DNA of 64,000 nt from Ophiosphaerella korrae (Eukaryota; Ascomycota; Dothideomycetes; Pleosporales; Phaeosphaeriaceae): positions 1 to 64,000 of the forward strand of contig JALNQF010000161.1 of NCBI GenBank assembly GCA_028456385.1. The letters are read 5' to 3'. The translations under genes were made by a program, and so were the position numbers. Shown here piece after piece: positions 50,383 through 61,415 of the stretch. The notes beneath the pieces were generated by a model. That model did no database searches. It was not told where the DNA came from and saw only the letters and a list, made by a program, of their open reading frames with translations. How positions within the stretch are numbered: the stretch's first letter is position 1; each line of letters opens with the position of its first letter.

Positions 50383-51590
50383 AGCGAACGAATAGTGCCG
50401 AGCGCCAAAGGACACCGTAGACACAATGCCACTGGGCACGTAATCGATTATTCTTAAAAAGGAATAATGCGCCACACCTAAGACAAAGACAGGATAGCTT
50501 GAAAGAAATAGTACTATTTAATACTGCAGATATATAAGCAGGCCGAATGCGCGCTAACCCAAAGAAAGATCTACTAAAACATATTGGATTTCAAGGGTCT
50601 ATCCACCAACGGCGAAACTCTCAGAAACCATCCTTGCCACCTTAAATCAAAGTTTAAGGCCTAGAATATTTTCTTTTATAACTAAACTTCCTATACAGAC
50701 ATCTAAAGTCAAGGAAGATTTCTCATGTCGCAATATAGCAGGGGTGAAACGTTAACAAGGCGATCGATGGCTCGCATAAAAGGGTGAATATCATAGCGAC
50801 TACGACGAAAAATCTTATCAGGGGCTCGTATCTTAGAGATTAATAGCTATATTATATGCGCACACTACTCCAACTTCTGTATTCTTTAAGATGGAGAATT
50901 TAAGACGGTTAGAAGTTAAATTCGTCCCACGACCCCGGGATTGACCTTAGGATCTGTATTTGTAATTAGATCTAAATTTTAACAGCGGGATGGCTTCCTT
51001 GTTATGGCTTCAGCGCTTAGGCAGGGATGCCGTGCTAATCATCGTGCAGGGATATTCCGGTCTAAGTACATCCCCGCGCCTCTTAGGGCATCGCTCCGGC
51101 CTCATGATAGTTGGCTTGCTATCGTAATGCTAAGCCAAAGCTGTTAACGCTATTAAGCGTGCCTAGGTGCCCGTCCCCTAAAGCAGCCTCCCTTACCTCT
51201 GGAGCACCCCAATCCATCTCCTTCGCTGCAGTATACTTCCGCATTTCACTCTCGCGGCACGTAGGATTGAGAGTAGCTGAAGTCTACACCTCTACCCGAG
51301 CTGTTTTCTTACTAAATATCCTATAAGCAAGCCTGTAAATCTCGAAACAGTGTGTCTACCGCAACCAAAAGAAAACCTCGACAATATTTCTCAGTTCATC
51401 TTTTAACACCCAACCTAGCAATATCATCACCTATTACTATTATTCGCATTTATATTTGTCAAACTACGGTTCTGTGCTGTAGAGGTCCCTTTGCTACTCC
51501 CTCAACTGGGCGTGACTGTGATAAGTCATCGTTGCAACGGTGCCTAAATCGTTACCAAGTTATAGCCCACCCCAAACTTTATCGATTGAG
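50383..51590. other. AT-rich repeat remnant, no gene seen
   Basis: 1.2 kb. It contains an inverted partner (about 50928-50960, with gaccccgggattgacct) of the string near 39430-39465, probably the edge of an older repeat. From 51000 the composition becomes more GC-normal but no gene is seen. Confidence 0.5.
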
Positions 51591-52788
51591 TTAGGGCTCG
51601 GGGGTTTGGCTACTTCCCATACTGGGTGCCTTGTCCGTCAAGGCATTGTTGTTGCCGGGCACAACCTTATGCTTGCCAGCTCTTCTCCTGCTAAGGATCC
51701 ATAATGAAATATCGCAAAGAGCGACCACCCCAAGCGTGACCATAGCGCTAATCACTCCCGCTACAGCATTTGACATATCCGCATTACCAGAAGTGTCAGC
51801 CGCTTTTGTGCTGATGCCATACTCGAGACAGAAGTCCTCAGTATTTGAGCACACCTTGCACCAATTCCCACTGCTACAATACATCTCTAATTAACCTCGT
51901 AAGTAAACTCTATCTATGATATTAAGGACTCCGTCCGTCTAAAGAGCCACTCCACACTATTAGCGAGGGTTCGGAGCTGGAAAAGGTCGTCATCAGTCAT
52001 ATTAAGAGCGGGAGAAGACTCGTTATGCGTTCTCGTAACATCAATAAGCTCAAAAATACCGAATGCATTTGCGTACGTTAGATTCTCAGGCCGGTGGTCG
52101 TACATGCTCTTTAGAACGTCCCAGAACTGTGCGTAGAACGCCCTGGTCGAGTTGAATCGCGTCTTACACCCAGTACTCTCCTTAAAGGGAGCTTGGGCTT
52201 CAGAGACAACAGGAAATCCTTCGTCGCCTTTGATCCAAATAGTGTCGGGAGAGTTGACGCCTTCGCCGTGGACAGTTGCGTACTGGTATCTGCCAAGTGG
52301 CTTAGTCAAAGAAGTTTCATTGTCGATCGTGTTTGATTGGTTGTCCAGTGGAAGGTAGAGGCCTTGGAGAAATGCCGTTGCTGTATCAAGAAGAGTCTTT
52401 GATGGCCAGTCCTTTCTGCATTTAAAATCTTGGCATGTAACTTACTGCTTGGTCTGGAGCGGATGCGTAGATTTGAGATGGCATGTATTTATCCTCCGAT
52501 ACTCCCAAAACCCGGCTGGGCGAATTGGATAGGAGGTATCTAGATCCGTAGTCGCGGCCCACTTGGAAATTCTGCTGAAAACCGAGGTTTTTCAGCATCT
52601 GGCTTTTTTGTAGTGCTTTGTGTTTCATAGGATAATGTGTTAATTGGTCTCGCATTCTTATGTTGGCTTTCGACTAGTCTGCACATACGATCGCCACGAC
52701 GGGAGTACACAACAACACCTAGTAAGGTCTCCGATAGTGCGGACCCTGCCATACCACCTAAAACGAGCAAGGGAACTGTAAGATGCAT
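51591..52788 (-). pseudogene. Histidine acid phosphatase-like protein, internally deleted
   Basis: The minus strand starts with a signal peptide (MHLTVPLLVLGGMAGSALSE), then LGVVVYSRRGDR, where the family has the catalytic R-H-G-D-R; the His is replaced by Arg. Blocks NLGFQQNFQVGRDYGSRYL, SRVLGVSEDKYMPSQIYASAPDQ (exon end at 52446; 49 nt intron 52445-52397), TATAFLQGLYLPL and FQLRTLANSVEW follow in order. The frame then stops near 51914, and the next recognisable block is the C-terminal CSSGNWCKVCSNTEDFCLEYG plus a single membrane helix (AVAGVISAMVTLGVVALC). The middle, which carries the second catalytic His-Asp in relatives, is missing. Both catalytic elements are therefore lost. The family is a fungal membrane-anchored phosphoglycerate-mutase-like group. 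Confidence 0.8.
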
Positions 52789-53120
52789 ACTGTATCGTAT
52801 CTTAATATCTTAGAGCGACTTAATTATGCACAAATACTGAATTTCGCCAGTTCAAAGAGGAGAAATGAGCCGACCCTATGGTCTGATAAGTTGGTGGGAT
52901 TTCGTTGATTTTATGTTGTCGTCATTCTGGTGGGGTAATGCGGCTTGTATATCAACCTGGCAAATCTCTACGGAAGAGTATACCTACGTTGTACTTTTGA
53001 ATTGAAGTCAGCTAAGCTGTTTTCGGTGTATGACCCAGCTCTACCTAGAAAATGGCTATCCTTGGCGCAAAATCCAGAATCCTCCTTTACATTCCCTGAC
53101 CCTTAGAATACAGCCGGAGT
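52789..53120. other. Intergenic region, no gene seen
   Basis: About 330 bases separating the broken phosphatase from the MOSC fragment; nothing recognisable. Confidence 0.45.
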
Positions 53121-53496
53121 CTACCTCCACCTGATTCAAAGCGAATTGTTTTATGAATTGGAAAGGGAAGGCATGCCTATCCGCCCTGGTGAGTTGGGTG
53201 AGAACACTACGACTACTGGAATCGATCTGCTGGCGATGCCTTTGGGAACTCGCCTCTCCTTCGGGTCGAGGGATAACTCAGCCGTTGTGCAACTCACAGG
53301 CTTAAGAAATCCTGGACCGGGAATCGAAAGGTACAGGAAGGGGCTGCTGGGGAAGCTCTTGATTACCAAAGGAGATAGAATAGTAAGAAAGGCAGGCGTA
53401 AGGGGGATAGTGTTGAAGGGTGGGCAGATCAAACGTGGAGACATCATTTATGTTGAATACCCACAAGGGCTTCCCGTAGCGTTGCCACCAGTTTAA
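53121..53496 (+). pseudogene. 5'-truncated MOSC-domain protein
   Basis: The open frame keeps the C-terminal two thirds of a MOSC domain: YLHLIQSELFYEL, RPGELGENTTTTGIDLLAMP, VVQLTGLRNPGPGIERYRKG, and RKAGVRGIVLKGGQIKRGD. In relatives a metal- or cofactor-linked N-terminal block (a GDAH... VQHRSR region) precedes the HLI-HSELF motif. Upstream of 53121 a stop (TAG) is reached and no such block is found. The usual Cys of LRNPC reads Gly here (LRNPGPG), so the typical sulfur-carrying residue is absent. I infer a decayed fragment. A short protein starting at an internal Met (53173) is possible but unlikely to be functional. Confidence 0.7.
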
Positions 53497-54177
53497 TGTA
53501 GGGGAAGTGTTTAATTCAAATAGCGTTGGCTAGTATATCAAGACATATTCACCAACGTTAGCAACTTTGGGCCGGTGTTAAGAGAGGTAGGGAAAGTATG
53601 AATAGGCGGAAGCGACGCACCGGCAAGCGCTGGAAGGGTATGGGAGGCGCTTGGTCCGGAGCGCCCACACACGCTCACTAGTATGGCCAACTTGACCTCA
53701 ACTCTTTGGAACCAGGCGCGATGGAAGGAGGAGGCCAAAGTCCTAGAAATGTAGGTGATGGAGATAACATAGAGGGTGCTTGGGGATAAGCTCCCAGACA
53801 TGCTGACGGCCATAAGCAACCTTGCGTTCACGCTCAAGTCTCAGGACCGCAACCAGGAGGCCACGGGACTCATCTAAGCATGCCTTCAAATACAGAACTG
53901 CATCCTTGGTTCCTGTCATCCTGTTAGTGTAGGTAGTGCTGTGTAAGCATGCTTTATAAGTGATAGTGAAGGGTAATAAAAGTGATTTGGTACTAGATAT
54001 CTCCACTAGCTACAGGGAGGATGGCCGACCCGCTCCGGCTATATGGTTGCCGTGGATGTCTAGAATGAATAGCGTTATTAGTAAGGTATTCACGTTGATC
54101 CCCAACACTCTCTAAGAAATAGAGAGAACCAAGAAAAATAGCATAGCAAGTTATCTCTACATAAACGCTCCAATATC
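53497..54177. other. Non-coding region with repeat R3
   Basis: 681 bases downstream of the HeLo-NACHT-WD gene. A minus-strand frame near 53743-53920 has protein-like composition but stops on both sides and no known family. Bases 54005-54085 are a copy of repeat R3, and 54075-54177 match the DNA at 40560-40680. Confidence 0.55.
54005..54085 (+). repeat. Dispersed repeat R3, copy 3
   Basis: Shares agggagga-gg-cgacccgct...gttgccgtg-atgtctagaatgaat with 58296-58385 in the same orientation. The two copies bracket the HeLo-NACHT-WD gene, one directly after its stop and one directly upstream of its start. Confidence 0.8.
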
Positions 54178-57100
54178 TTAGGATTCATTAAGCTCAATTT
54201 TGCATGTCCATACCCTTCCTGATCTAGTACCAATGCCAATCGTCTTCCCTGAAACTGCTGAGTATGATGGTCGATACTCCGTGGGTAGCCACACTAGATT
54301 CTCTGAATCATACGTTATCCATATACGATCTGTGCTCAAAGCTAGGCCCTGATGTTGAGGATTATGAGGTTCTAAATTGGTTCGAAGTGTTCTCGAATCT
54401 GATAGAGCACTAATGTAGATAGTTCCAATTTCAGTATAAAGGTATGAGTCAGAGCTGTCAAATGATATGCGCGAGAGTACATTGCCAACCTCGAGCGTCT
54501 GGAGGCACTCACCGCTGCTCGCATCCCAGATCTTGACCGTCTTGTCACGCGATGCCGATGCCAGCCAGGCTGAGTCGTGGGAGAAGGCCACTGAATAGAC
54601 CGCATCACTATGGCCCTGGAGCGTCTGGAGGCACTCGCCGCTGCTCGCATCCCAGATCTTGACCGTGTCGTCGCACGACCCTGACGCCAGCCGGGCCGAG
54701 TTGTGGGAGAAGGCCACTGAATAGACCGTATCAATATCCTGGAGCGTCTGGAGGCACTCGCCGCTGCTCACATCCCAGATCTTGACCGTGTTGTCGTACG
54801 ACCCCGACGCCAGCCGGGCCGAGTTGTGGGAGAAGGCTAATGAACGGACTAGATTACTATGGCCCTGGAGCGTCCGGAGGCGCTCGCTGCTGCTCGCATC
54901 CCAGGTCTTGACCGTGTTGTCGTACGACCCCGACGCCAGCCGGGCCGAGTTGTGGGAGAAGGCTAATGAATGGACTAGATCGCTATGGCCCTGGAGCGTC
55001 TGGAGGCACTCGCCGCTGCTCGCATCCCAGATCTTGACCGTCTTGTCGTACGACCCCGACGCCAGCCGGGCCGAGTTGTGGGAGAAGGCCACTGAATGGA
55101 CTAGATTGCTATGGCCTGGAGCGTCTGGAGGCACTCGCCGCTGCTCGCATCCCAGATCTTGACCGTGTTGTCGGACGACCCCGACGCCAGCCGGGCCGAG
55201 TTGTGGAGAAGGTCACTGAATAGACCGGATTGCTATGGCCCTGGAGCGTCTGGAGGCACTCGCCGCTGCTCGCATCCCAGATCTTGACCGTCTTGTCACG
55301 CGATGCCGATGCCAGCCAGGCTGAGTCATGGGAGAAGGCCACTGAATGGACTAGATTGCTATGGCCCTGGAGCGTCTGGAAGCACTCGCCGCTGCTCGCA
55401 TCCCAGATCTTGACCGTGTTGTCGCACGACCCCGACGCCAGCCGGGCCGAGTTGTGGGAGAAGGCCACTGAATAGACCGGATTGCTATGGCCCTGGAGCG
55501 TCTGGAGGCACTCGCCGCTGCTCGCATCCCAGATTTTGATCGTCTTGTCATGCGATGCCGATGCCAGCCAGGCTGAGTCGTGGGAGAAGGCCACTGAACG
55601 GACCGGATTGCTATGGCCCTGGAGCGTTTGGAGGCACTCGCCGCTGCTCGCATCCCAGATTTTGATCGTCTTGTCATGCGATGCCGATGCCAGCCAGGTT
55701 GAGTCGTGGGAGGAGGCCACTGAATAGATCACATTGCTATGGCCCTCGAGCGTCTGTAAACACGCATTCCAGTCTGAATCTACCTGCGGTGGTAGAGAAA
55801 GCCAAGTCGGAAATTGATTCCGAAAAGTCCTTCGGACGACACTCTGTTCTGGCGCAAATATGATCGTCGAATAGTAGACTTGAAGTGGCGATTCGTCTAT
55901 AATGGAGCAATGACTCAGAATAACACGACGGGTGTCGTGAAGGAACGCTGAGACTTTTCTACTCTCTTCCGGCTAGATGAGCGCAAGTTAATATATTATG
56001 AGACAGACTAATAGGAAACGCACATACATCGAGCAGACATAACAAGTTATTCACCATGCCAATACTTTCCGAGACCCGCCCTAAAAGGCCCAACGCCTCA
56101 AGCCAGTGCAGGAGATGGCGCGTCAAAAAGCAGTCGACGAGGTTACCATCCCGTATCAGGTGCTTGCTTTCCTTCCAGTGATAGACCCAATACCGACAGG
56201 CGTACTGGACCTCAGGCGGTAGGCAGGCGTCGATAGTCTGCAGGTCGATCTCGGACCGGCGCGTCCCGGGAAGGCGCAGGCCGCAAACATCTCTCTTAAG
56301 TGTGTCGCCTGTTGATAGCAGCTTTAGGCACTGGGCCGCCAGCAGCTCATGAGCTTTTCGTTCGTCGACCCAGAACGGGTATTTCTCTTGTTCCCTGCCC
56401 TTCTCGGGATCGACAAGGAAATCACGGAAGGATAAGTGGAGTAGCCGTACAGGGATACTTGGATCTGAGGGAATGCTTAAAACCGAGTGGAGAAGGTCTA
56501 GTTGATCTTCGATAGTATCGAGAGATACCCCGAGGAGGCGGGCAAGAGAAGGTGTCGAAAGAGGGCTGGCAAGAATAACAATAGAGCCAACAACTTGCTT
56601 GAACCTTTCTGCCACTTCTCGCTTCTCTAATTCGCGGAGCCCCACTAACAATTGATCTAGCACAGGGAGGTAGGTCGCGTCTAGGTTAGACTTCTGGCTT
56701 TTCTGGTGCTCTAGGATTTTCGCTAGCTGGTCCTTCGGGCCACCAAACCTTCGGTCTTGAATAAAGCGGCAGACAGTTGCGGCGAAGATGAACAAAGGGA
56801 TAGCCATGCCAACTAGCTTTTGGGTGTGCTCCGCGCCTGGCCAGTTGAGAGGCAGCTGCCGGTTTGATGTGACAGACTTGTTGTAATCCTGCCGAATCTT
56901 GGAGAGTTCATGCTGAAGGAATGTGGTGATGTCATGCTCGATAACGGACTTGGGGAGCCGGTGGAGAACCAAATCTTCGTACTTGCCACTGATATCCTTG
57001 AAGCCGAGTCGGATGGGCAGCTCGGGCCTACTGGTGAGGAAAAATCTCAGGCGGATAGATGTGAAGCGTTTCACTTGCGGCAGGAGCTGAATGACGAGCC

Positions 57101-58084
57101 TTATGTGCTCAAGGGAGTCGCACTCATCGAGTGCGTCAACAACTATAACCATTGCCGACGATTGCGAATGCGTGGGTAACTTTCTGATCGGGCCTGCGAT
57201 GAGCTTGTCGAACTGGTCCTTTGCCGATTTTTCATTAATGGCAAAGTCGGCCTCGATCGCGGCGCGTACGTACGGGGCCAAGGAAGGCAGCTGGTAGACA
57301 AGCTGCGCAACTATCGTGGTGAAGAAGAATGCCGTGCGACCGCGGTCTCCTTCGCCCCGCTTGAAGAAGAAGCTGGCACCGAGGATACCCTTCTCGAGGA
57401 ACGATTGGGCTATAGTTCGAGAGATTGTGGACTTGCCGGTACCAGCCATACCGTTCAACCAGAAAATACACTCGCCGTCGCGCGAGGTCCCCCATGCTAA
57501 TATCTGCCGTAGGATGTCAGCCCGGGTGCCGGGATGGCACCTGGCATTATCGGCATCAGTATGAGAATCAAAGGTCGCTCCTTCTACGGTGTGCAGCTTT
57601 GCCAGGACGATCTCCTGGTGAACGTCGCGGAGCAATGCCCTTGGGAATTCTTCAGTAGTAGCTCGAGCGAGGAGGATGCCACGTACGTATGATTAACCTG
57701 TAGGTCCAACGAAATAGCGGCCCTACATCGCTCCAGCTTGTTGACTATGTCGGCCACCTCTTCCTTCTTTAGTGGCCACATTATCCTCTTCCATCTTGTT
57801 CCCTGTTCGAGCCTGGCGGCCAGGTCGTCCAGCTGCAGCCGGCAATCCGCGACGCCGCGGCGCACGTTCTGAGAAGCTTCGATTTTCGCGCCATTCGGGC
57901 CGTCGAGGAGTCGTTCGACGTCTTTAAGGGTGGCGGTGAACTTATCAGCCTCGTTGAGGAGGTATCGAGCGTCGCGCAGAGCCGTCTTGAGGCCGGCGCA
58001 ATAAACGGAACACAGCACGCCGACCTTGACGAACAGATCAACAACGGTGATGACGCTTGCGGCAAGCCCAAGAGCCTCCGCCAT
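54178..58084 (-). CDS. STAND receptor: HeLo-like-NACHT-WD40, two -1 frame breaks in the WD array
   Basis: Exons 58084-57687, 57639-56028 and 55972-54178. Residues 1-130 match the fungal HeLo-like N-terminal domain (MAEALGLAASVITVVDLFVKV; DVERLLDGPNGAKI). The NACHT has Walker A GMAGTGKS (about 196-203) and Walker B MVIVVDALDECD. The usual NWD linker follows (LLHLSFRDFLVDPEKG; PEESRKVSAFLHDTRRVILS). Ten 42-residue WD repeats run from about 55740 to 54500. In exon 3 the frame moves by -1 at about 55205 (GG where other units have GGG) and again at about 55112 (CC instead of CCC). The exon is exactly two bases short of a full frame. It is either a recent pseudogene or a gene with two consensus errors. 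Such receptors are inferred to act in non-self recognition, with the HeLo-like domain as death effector. Confidence 0.85.
54500..55740 (-). repeat. 126-bp tandem repeat array encoding WD40 units
   Basis: Ten consecutive units of 126 nt (one is 123 nt) encode the frame SHDSAWLASAS-DKT-KIWDASSGECLQTLQGHS or SHNSARLASGS-DNTVKIWDASSGECLQTLQGHS in two alternating subtypes. Nucleotide identity between units is very high. Variation concentrates at the start of each unit (N/D-x-V-Y/R/H-S) and at the A/R and D/N positions. This matches the highly conserved, concertedly evolving WD arrays of fungal HNWD genes. Confidence 0.9.
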
Positions 58085-58295
58085 GGCGACTACACAAACC
58101 GAGGCGGATGGGGAAAACCAACAAGTGTGCGCATGCTGGGTCGTCTATTTCTGCACGACAGGCCCTGTTTTGCCCAACATGGCCGGAGAGCCTCGTTGGC
58201 TGCCTCATGTCCTAACTGATGTGCTTTGGTTGGTTGGGTCGGTCGGTGGCGGTGCCAGACTGGGCATGCTTATATCTTGAGAAGTGGACGAACAC

Positions 58296-58385
58296 CTAGA
58301 GCACGCTAGCAGGGGGACGGCCGATCCGCACCGGCCACACACCCTTGCCGTGAATGTCTAGAATGAATGGGGTTAGCGTACAGGT
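58296..58385 (+). repeat. Dispersed repeat R3, copy 4
   Basis: Partner of 54005-54085 (see that entry). The shared 3' part is gttgccgtg/cttgccgtgaatgtctagaatgaat. Confidence 0.75.
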
Positions 58386-58717
58386 TTTCTAGTTGCTAAA
58401 AGTCAAAGTACCTGCCATTTGCCTCGTCATACAGTATGTCTTGCTACGCAGTGGGAAACGTTACTCTTTTCTATGGCTGCTAGAAACAACCGCTTACGTG
58501 CATTATAGCCGAGTCAGTTTATACTACTACCATCCTTGTATAGTGACAGAGTGTGCCATGTCACGTGACATATTGAGGATGCTAGGACTAGGGAAACTGG
58601 ACCTAGGGTACAGCGAGCAGCTGGAACTAGAGAAGGATGAGTGGCTGATCCGGCCCGGAGGTGGCAGTTGGGGCAGCCGGTGGATAGGGTGCCAAGGGCA
58701 ACCGCCAGGGCCGCTTC

Positions 58718-58858
58718 ATGGCCGGATTTGTTCATGTGCCCAGAAATTGATTTTTGTGCTTTATGGATAGATAAAGCTACAACTTATGTCACAGAGAGTG
58801 ATCGAGATTGCTCCTAAATATAGATCTCATTGCACGGTATATAGCTAATAAGTTGGTG
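58718..58858 (+). repeat. Dispersed repeat R1, copy 2
   Basis: Same-orientation partner of 37879-38018, about 20.8 kb apart. Confidence 0.8.
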
Positions 58859-59365
58859 CTGTTAGCCTCAAGTTTGCTCTTGCCGTTCCGGATGGCCGCC
58901 GCAAAGAAGTGTGCCTTTTCTCGAATAATAGCATCCGTCAGTTGCAGGCCTTGCCGCCGGCGGCTCCCGTCCAGTTGGAAAGAGCGCTCTCCATATCTGG
59001 AAACTTGCCTTTCGACCACTTGATGGGTGATCGGCTACCGTCCTCCCTGTACAGGTACTTCTCTTTCTAGCACAACACCTTAGAAACAATGCTAGGCATA
59101 GTGATCAGTACAAAAGTCCATCACATATTGGGCTAAAGAAGTATATATATATCTTTGCTCCACACCAAACATTTCTAGGGTGGGCCACACAAATCGCCCT
59201 GCAGCGGGAACTAGCTAAGCGAGCAACCGGGGAATCGAGTAGGTATTGTACGCGGCATCTGGCGTGCATGGCTACCGCTCCTTTTGCGCGCACGGCGCCG
59301 CTCACTTCTTCGCTCAGCTGCACCCAGCTGAGAACTCTCTCCATTCCTCTTATTCAGTTGCGAAC

Positions 59366-60296
59366 ATGGAGTCCAACCTCGATAACTTCGACCCGAACCG
59401 GCAGACGTGGTCGCCGCCCTTATCCCCGGCTGCCATGAATCAGCAACTGCTGCCCATGACCATGAGCGCAACCACCAGCCCCAGCTTCGCGCCTGATATG
59501 GCCAACGCTTGGCACTCGGACTGGATGAACCCCAGCGCGGGCAGTGCATTTGCTCCTCAGGCTTTACCCAGGATGCGTTGACCATGAACGCTCGAGACTT
59601 CAATACCACCTTCACCGGTGCGCTGCAGACGTGGCCGGTCGACTTTGGCATCAGTTTCCCAGGCGACCCCAACGGCACCAACCCCATTTTCAACCCATCT
59701 CAGACCCACCACATCCGCACCGACTTGGACTCGGGTTGGAGCGACTGCGTCGACCCCGCCGACCGACCACCCTCCAGAGTATCGTCATATTACGTCGACC
59801 CCGCTGACCGACCATCTTCCAGAGCATCGTCATATGGCAGCATTGACTCTAGTATATCGCATCCGCCAAGAGTGGCAAACAGGAGAAAGAAGGTTGTCAA
59901 TATGAGCTACAATGAATTTGAGAACGGCAGCTTCGAGGAGATTCTGTTCCCGATGAACTCGCAGCGGCGGCAGGCCCACGAAATCCGCAAGCTGCGTTCC
60001 TGCTTGAGATCTTCATGCTTCCTGCCATTCTTCTTGTAGTTTGGGAGCTTATCCAGTTTGACTGCAACTACCATGTTCCAGATATCAGTACCGTCAACAG
60101 CTTCTGCTCTGAGATGGAGGGTACACCTGTTAGTGTCATCGTTGGCCTGTTCTCGGCCATCTCCCAGAAGCTCCCCGCCTTCATCGAGCGGGATTCGAGG
60201 AAATACCACCACCTGCTCAACTCGAATCAAGCGGCGTGCGATGCCATGACCGAAGTCCATGCTCACGTTACTAAATACGGTAATCCTGAAGCGTAA
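59366..60296 (+). pseudogene. Unrecognised fungal gene with two -1 frame breaks
   Basis: Three consecutive frames carry one continuous-looking protein. Frame 1 (59366-about 59555) encodes MESNLDNFDPNRQTW... GSAFAPQ. Frame 2 (about 59556-60000) encodes GFTQDALTMNARDFNTTF, a 15-residue tandem duplication and KKVVNMSYNEFENGSFEEIL... RRQAHEIRKLRS. Frame 3 (about 60000-60296) encodes WELIQF... STVNSFCSEMEGTPVSVIVGLFSAISQKLPAF and ends TKYGNPEA. Each change is a shift of -1 and no intron fits the first. The basic, helical C-terminal half (VNMSYNEFENG, then SQRRQAHEIRKLR) could bind nucleic acid or a partner, but I know no family for it. It may be a pseudogene or two consensus errors. Confidence 0.55.
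59749..59838 (+). repeat. 45-bp tandem duplication within the broken gene
   Basis: Two adjacent 45-nt units (59749-59793, 59794-59838) differ at a few bases and encode DPADRPPSRVSSYYV and DPADRPSSRASSYGS-type repeats in frame. Confidence 0.85.
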
Positions 60297-60639
60297 TCGG
60301 TTATACCCCACCACTGGGCTAATGATAGCTATAGCTGCAGAGCCATACTTGCGGTCAAGAAACGAGGCCAAGTTCGACCGATCCGACTTTAATTCGCTGT
60401 CGAACAAGCTCCTCTCCAAACTCGTCATCCGGGCTAACTGGAGAACCTCAATGACATAGTTTGCTGCTCCATTACTGCCTCCATCTTTTCACAACCCTCA
60501 TTACCTGCCCTCAATATCAACCAGCCTACTCCTTATAGATTCGTCATTCCACGGATTACTTGTCAGATATTTGCAAGGCAAATTACGATCACCTAACGGC
60601 TGATCGACAAAAAGCATGATGGTTTTGAAACCCGCGTCT
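60297..60639. other. Intergenic region, no gene seen
   Basis: 343 bases after the broken gene. Nothing recognisable. Confidence 0.45.
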
Positions 60640-61415
60640 GCAACCGCAGCTAAGGTCGGCAAGAAACATATATGTCTCTAGCAAATAAACTATAGCAAAA
60701 CGAGGAGCAAGCAGGCCTAGAATCTTACCTAATAGGAGCCCATTCCCCCGTGCCCATAGCCAAAGCGGAAGGAAGGTTGGGAGCCTGCATCCTTAAGGAG
60801 ATCGCACGACAAGTTAAGGAGCTTCGAGGTATGGGACGGCTAGTAACATTCTGATGGATACTGGCCCACGTAGGGATCCCAGGAAACGAAGCAGCGGACT
60901 AGGCCGCTAAGGAGGTCAACGGGTAGAGAGAAGACGGCTAGTTGTAGGCGCCTACTAGTAGACGCATTTCCCAGGCTCCACCCGCCCAGCTCAACATTCG
61001 AGAGATGGTGCAAGGTACAAACAAACGGGAGAGCTACAAACCAAGAAGATCAGACTTAACGACTTCCTCTTCAGCCGAAGAGTGCCAGGCGTTACCAACC
61101 CCCACTACGGGTGTGGAGAGAGACTACAGAGTGCGGCTCACATCTTCCCCCGCTGCAGCATGTACAAGGACCTCCGGAACCGAATCTTTGGTCGCCTATT
61201 AGGACGACACAACCTCCGGGCTATCGTGAGCAAACCACAGTTAGCCACCAAATGCTACCGAGCATATGGAACATCCTTGGGCAAGTGAGGATCAGAGATG
61301 TGCAGACAACACCAAGCGCTAGGGTACAGCGGACGCTTCTACGAGCCCAGAAAAAAATAGTGTTCAGTCAGCAGAACCATTATCTAGATGGGCCCGCAAG
61401 CAAATGTAGATAGTA
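60640..61415 (+). mobile_element. Degenerate LINE remnant with RNase H motif
   Basis: Near 60850-60925 the + strand encodes WILAHVGIPGNEAAD(stop)AAKEVNG, the RNase H signature of fungal (Tad-like) non-LTR retrotransposons, with a stop where Gln is usual. Further on, blocks in other frames (ERLQSAAHIFPRCSMYKDLRNR) fit the Cys/His-containing end that follows RNase H in such elements. CAG-to-TAG stops are consistent with RIP. No reverse transcriptase is left in this window. Confidence 0.75.

Larger units (their letters stand above)
58085..59365. other. Repeat-bearing intergenic region
   Basis: 1.3 kb upstream of the HeLo-NACHT-WD gene. It contains repeat R3 at 58296-58385, repeat R1 at 58718-58858 and a partial R3 at 59020-59065. 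Frames here have no recognisable domain. Confidence 0.6.

Noticed and set aside
48500..50480. Terminal inverted repeats of the pogo-type element
   Set aside because: The sequences near 48500-48560 and 50390-50480 share only short strings; not enough to define TIRs or a target duplication.
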